Assembly (NCBI GenBank): GCA_036397755.1
Contig: DASWII010000012.1
Coordinates: 8,718 to 72,717 of the forward strand
Direction: 5' to 3'
Source: CAMYLY01 sp036397755
GTDB lineage: Bacteria; Gemmatimonadota; Gemmatimonadetes; Gemmatimonadales; GWC2-71-9
DNA: 64,000 bases
Part shown: piece by piece, positions 61,372 through 64,000 of the stretch
Layout: each line of letters starts with the position of its first letter
How positions within the stretch are numbered: position 1 is the first letter of the stretch
The notes under the pieces: model-generated
Databases searched by the model: none
Told to the model about the DNA's origin: nothing
What the model saw: only the letters and a program-made list of their open reading frames with translations
Program-made: the position numbers and the translations under genes

Positions 61372-63333
61372 ATGCGCTGCATTGGGCTCTTGTCTCTCGT
61401 GACGCTGGCGGCGGCGACGACCGCGGCGGCGCAGGCACCGGTGGTCACTCCGGAGGGAGATCCATCGATAGAGAGCGATTCCATCTACGCGCTCGCCGTG
61501 GACCCAAGCGCCTTTCCGGACCAACCCTTCGTGTACCTCCTGGACGACGGGATCATTCGACTGGAGGCGGACGGGCGGGGCACGCGAACGTATCGCCAGA
61601 TCGTGCAGATCCTCACCAAGGAGGCCGCGGAGGCCTGGAGCGAGCACACCTTCGGCTACGTGTTCGACCGCGAGACGTTCCAACTCAACTGGATTCGCGT
61701 CGTGCGACCCGACGGCTCCGTCGTGAGCGACGGTCCGGCGCAGCGGCAGGAGAGCTCGGACCTGCCCGACACGGAGTATCCGATCTACACGGATGCGCGG
61801 ACGATCCGGGTGACCCTGGGAGGCGTGGAGCCCGGCACCATCGTGGATTTCAGCCACACCACGACCACGGTGGATCCCGTGCTCGACGGTGACTTCACGG
61901 CGGGGTGGTCGGTGACGACGGGATTCCCCGTGGTGCGGTCCCGCTACATCGTGGACGTTCCCGAGGCGGCGGACGTCCGCATTGCGGAAGACAACATCGA
62001 TTTCGAGCGCGGCGAGCATCGAGCGAACGGACGCGTCACGTACACGTGGGCTGCACAGGACGTGGCGCCGTTCGAGCCGGAGCCGTTCGCGGGGACCCCG
62101 AACGAGGTCATCGCGCAGATCACGATCTCGGGCCCCATCGGGTGGGATTCGATCGCCTCGTGGTACCAAACGCTGTCGGCCGATCGCTACGCGGTCGACC
62201 CGGCGATCAGGAACGCGGCCGCGGAGCAGTTGAAAACCACGCGCTCACCGGAGGACACGCTCCGGGCCCTCCACCGCTGGGTCGCACAGGATTTCCGGTA
62301 CGTCTCGCTCTCGTTGGGAATCGGCGGCTACCGGCCGCGCGACCCGGCGCAGGTGTTCGAGACGCGGTTCGGGGATTGCAAGGACAAAGCGACGCTCTTC
62401 ATCGCGCTTGCGCGGTCGTTCGGCATCGCCGCGCACCCCGTCATCGTGAGCTTGCGGGGCGAGCCCGACAGCACCACGCCGACGATCCTCCAGTTCGACC
62501 ACATGATTGCGGCCGTCGATCGTCCGGGCGGATATCTCTACCTGGATCTGACCGCCGAGCTCATCCCCTACGGTGAGGTGCCCGAATATCTCCAGGGCGA
62601 AATGGGACTCGTCGTGCATCCCGACGGGCGGGGGGAAGTCATCACGTTTCCGCAGGCACAGGCCGAGGCGAATCACTTGGCGGTCACGGTCCGCGGGGAG
62701 CTCCTTCCCGACGGGTCGTTCGAAGGGTGGTACGAGCAGATCGCCTCGGGGAGCCGGCAGTCCGCGCTCCGTCAGGCGATGGTGCGACCGAGCACGATGA
62801 CCGGGCAGGATAGCACGCGGTGGCTTCGGTCGATGGCGGGCGCCGTGTTCCCCGGCGCAACGACCGACAGTTTCGAGTTGTTCGAAGGGCGAGACCTCGA
62901 GGCCACCCCCCGGATTGCGCTGCGCATCAAGGCGCAGTCGGCGGCGACTCCGGCCGGGAACAGCTACATCTTCAACATCCCGATCCCCGGCTTCGGCAAT
63001 CCCGGGATGATCGCGGACCTCGAGGCGAGTGACGAGCGCCTGTTCCCGATCGATGTCGATGCGGTGATCGGCCCCGTTGCCAGCACCTGGCAGGTGGACC
63101 TCACGGTACCTCGCGGTTGGGAGGCCGAGCTGCCAACGGGGGTTACGGCCAGCAGCCCGTTCGGCGAGTACCGATCAACCTATACGCAGCGCGGACGGGT
63201 GGTGACCATCACGCGACGGCTCAAGGGCAGCAGGGGGCTGGAGCCCAAGGAGCGGTTCGGTGACCTCATCGCGTGGTTCAAGACGATCGGGGAGGACAAC
63301 GTCCGGTATCTGGCCGTCACGCCTCGCCGGTGA
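61372..63333 (+). CDS. DUF3857 + transglutaminase-like secreted protein
   Basis: 653 residues. Signal peptide (GLLSLVTLAAATTAAAQ). DUF3857 (about 40-235, YRQIVQILTKEAAEAW and the repeated polar strands), then a transglutaminase-like core with catalytic Cys in RFGDCKDKATLF, His in LQFDHMIAAV and Asp in YLYLDLTAEL, so the triad is complete. A DUF3858-like beta domain ends it (LPTGVTASSPFGEYRSTY). A periplasmic or surface protein in families often found in Bacteroidetes and Gemmatimonadota. ATG 61372 follows gaaagga. Confidence 0.92.
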   Translation: MRCIGLLSLVTLAAATTAAAQAPVVTPEGDPSIESDSIYALAVDPSAFPDQPFVYLLDDGIIRLEADGRGTRTYRQIVQILTKEAAEAWSEHTFGYVFDRETFQLNWIRVVRPDGSVVSDGPAQRQESSDLPDTEYPIYTDARTIRVTLGGVEPGTIVDFSHTTTTVDPVLDGDFTAGWSVTTGFPVVRSRYIVDVPEAADVRIAEDNIDFERGEHRANGRVTYTWAAQDVAPFEPEPFAGTPNEVIAQITISGPIGWDSIASWYQTLSADRYAVDPAIRNAAAEQLKTTRSPEDTLRALHRWVAQDFRYVSLSLGIGGYRPRDPAQVFETRFGDCKDKATLFIALARSFGIAAHPVIVSLRGEPDSTTPTILQFDHMIAAVDRPGGYLYLDLTAELIPYGEVPEYLQGEMGLVVHPDGRGEVITFPQAQAEANHLAVTVRGELLPDGSFEGWYEQIASGSRQSALRQAMVRPSTMTGQDSTRWLRSMAGAVFPGATTDSFELFEGRDLEATPRIALRIKAQSAATPAGNSYIFNIPIPGFGNPGMIADLEASDERLFPIDVDAVIGPVASTWQVDLTVPRGWEAELPTGVTASSPFGEYRSTYTQRGRVVTITRRLKGSRGLEPKERFGDLIAWFKTIGEDNVRYLAVTPRR

Positions 63334-63366
63334 GGTTGCGGGGTCCCCTTCGCGGAACCGCCTCCC

Positions 63367-63447
63367 CTACCCCGTCGGCCGATCGAATCGCCGATACTGT
63401 ATCGCCTCGCTGACGTGAGCCGTGGCAATCTGCGCCGCGGCAAGCGG
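63367..63447 (-). pseudogene. C-terminal remnant of ComM/YifB (Mg-chelatase-like ATPase)
   Basis: Minus-strand codons give PLAAAQIATAHVSEAIQYRR then FDRPTG and a TAG stop. This is the standard ComM ending, where AHVAEAIQYR followed by LDR is typical. Nothing of the remaining roughly 480 residues is present; the frame breaks off where the transposase fragment begins. The matching stop codon makes a chance resemblance unlikely. ComM helps natural transformation by promoting branch migration. Confidence 0.6.
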
Positions 63448-63530
63448 TGCACGTGATCTGCGACAACCTGTCGGCCCACAAGACGAAGCAGGTCGACGCG
63501 TTCGCCCAGCGGCAACGAGGTGTCGATCGT
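63447..63530 (+). mobile_element. IS630-family transposase fragment
   Basis: The + frame reads VHVICDNLSAHKTKQVDAFA, the second-Asp segment of the DDE domain of IS630/Tc1-like transposases (usually IHxIxDNxSAHKT). Homology ends within about 25 residues and no inverted repeats or other DDE motifs are nearby. It is a dead remnant lying between the comM scrap and hicA. Gap 63334-63366 holds nothing else. Confidence 0.65.
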
Positions 63531-63550
63531 GCACGCGCCAAGACGCGCGC

Positions 63551-63775
63551 TCATAGCAACGCTGCGAATTCCTCCACCGTCAGCCGGGCTTGCTTGAGAA
63601 TGTGCGAGAGCGTCGAGCGCTTGATCGGCTTGTGTGCAGGCACGATCAACTTCAACGCGCCTTCGGGCCCGTGCTTGTGGAGGCGAATGTGGCTCCCGCG
63701 CTGCCGGACAACCACCCACCCATCCCGCTTGAGTGCCCGAACCACGCGGTCGTAGTTCAGGCTGGGCACCTTCAC
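63551..63775 (-). CDS. hicA: HicA family mRNA interferase toxin
   Basis: 74 residues in a dsRNA-binding-like fold: RVVRALKRDGWVVVRQRGSH with the catalytic His in RQRGSH, KLIVPAHKPIKRSTLSHILK, and LTVEEFAALL. Translation-dependent mRNA cleavage is blocked by HicB. GTG 63775 overlaps the hicB stop (GTGA), so it is coupled and downstream of the antitoxin, the reverse of the E. coli order. Confidence 0.93.
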   Translation of the reverse strand: MKVPSLNYDRVVRALKRDGWVVVRQRGSHIRLHKHGPEGALKLIVPAHKPIKRSTLSHILKQARLTVEEFAALL

Positions 63776-63975
63776 ACGGCAACCTCCGTGACCTCAACAT
63801 CTGCGCCGAAGGTCACGTCATCATCCACCGAATCGAGGTACAGTCGTATTGCCTCATGGATGTTCGCGAGCGCGGTGTCGCGGTCGTCGCCTTCGCTGAT
63901 GCACCCGGGCAGCGAGGGCACGTACACCGTATAGCCTCCGTCCGCACTGCGCTCGAGAACGACTCTGAGATTCAT
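63772..63975 (-). CDS. hicB: HicB family antitoxin
   Basis: 67 residues: NLRVVLERSADGGYTVYVPS, LPGCISEGDDRDTALANIHE, AIRLYLDSV. This is the partial RNase-H-like fold of HicB/DUF1902 without the C-terminal DNA-binding domain of longer HicBs, so autoregulation may need another factor. ATG 63975 has ggagg about eight bases upstream. Confidence 0.92.
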   Translation of the reverse strand: MNLRVVLERSADGGYTVYVPSLPGCISEGDDRDTALANIHEAIRLYLDSVDDDVTFGADVEVTEVAV

Positions 63976-64000
63976 GCAGGCACCTCCGGTCTCAGGATAA

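Noticed and set aside
63180..63800. 206-residue minus-strand frame through the scar
   Set aside because: It mixes hicA, the transposase scrap and the end of the transglutaminase gene in wrong frames.

Overview
The window comes from a high-GC, didermic (outer-membrane) bacterium with densely packed genes, many of them joined by 4-nt stop/start overlaps. It carries LolA, Lnt, Mla-type lipid-transport genes, an Omp85-like barrel, porin-like barrels, zinc-ribbon forms of bS18 and bL31, a short primary sigma factor without region 1.1, and a relic of the DSxG-type six-bladed propeller proteins. That mix fits Gemmatimonadota best. This is inferred from gene content and style; no 16S rRNA is present. 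I found no rRNA, tRNA or CRISPR array.

Layout. 1-8.8 kb (+): a translationally coupled signalling operon of three histidine kinases (the first cut by the window edge), a lone receiver, and an unusual HisKA-receiver-Ser/Thr kinase fusion. 8.9-11.2 kb: a small GNAT, an outer-membrane barrel protein (-), and a decayed propeller-lipoprotein pseudogene (-). 11.4-16.9 kb (+): prs, rplY, pth, hppA, ychF. 17.0-24.3 kb (+): rpsF-rpsR-DUF2232-rplI, a FakA/FakB-like fusion, rsfS and a metallopeptidase/propeller/Omp85-barrel protein. 24.4-34.0 kb (+): a propeller-SPOR lipoprotein, smc, a secreted subtilase, an MBL hydrolase, aroF, lolA. 34.0-40.1 kb (-): rpmE-prfA-prmC-ylbF-tmk-S41 protease-DUF2520 protein, plus a small unknown. 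40.2-47.0 kb (+): a Crp/Fnr regulator, an MBL hydrolase, a CsgG-like protein, an mlaE-F-D set whose ATPase has lost its ATP motifs, and an HD-GYP protein. 47.0-57.2 kb (-): rpoD, a G-rich repeat, rimO, SpoIID-like, barrel protein, Gfo/Idh, lnt, hyuA, hyuB. 57.4-61.2 kb (-): larE-thpR-membrane protein-NtrC-type regulator. 61.4-64.0 kb: a DUF3857/transglutaminase protein (+), then a scar with a comM tail and an IS630 fragment next to a hicBA toxin-antitoxin pair (-).

How the parts work together. Most of the window is housekeeping: translation and ribosome maturation, chromosome organisation, envelope lipid and lipoprotein traffic, PRPP and aromatic precursors. The accessory interest lies in the signalling operon, the scar at the right edge, and departures from textbook form in core genes. 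Three genes (pth, the MCE protein, the SpoIID-like protein) have a CTG as the only start codon that preserves the conserved N-terminus, each behind a Shine-Dalgarno. The MlaF-like subunit is degenerate at every ATP-handling motif. The crp-like gene appears to be transcribed without a leader.
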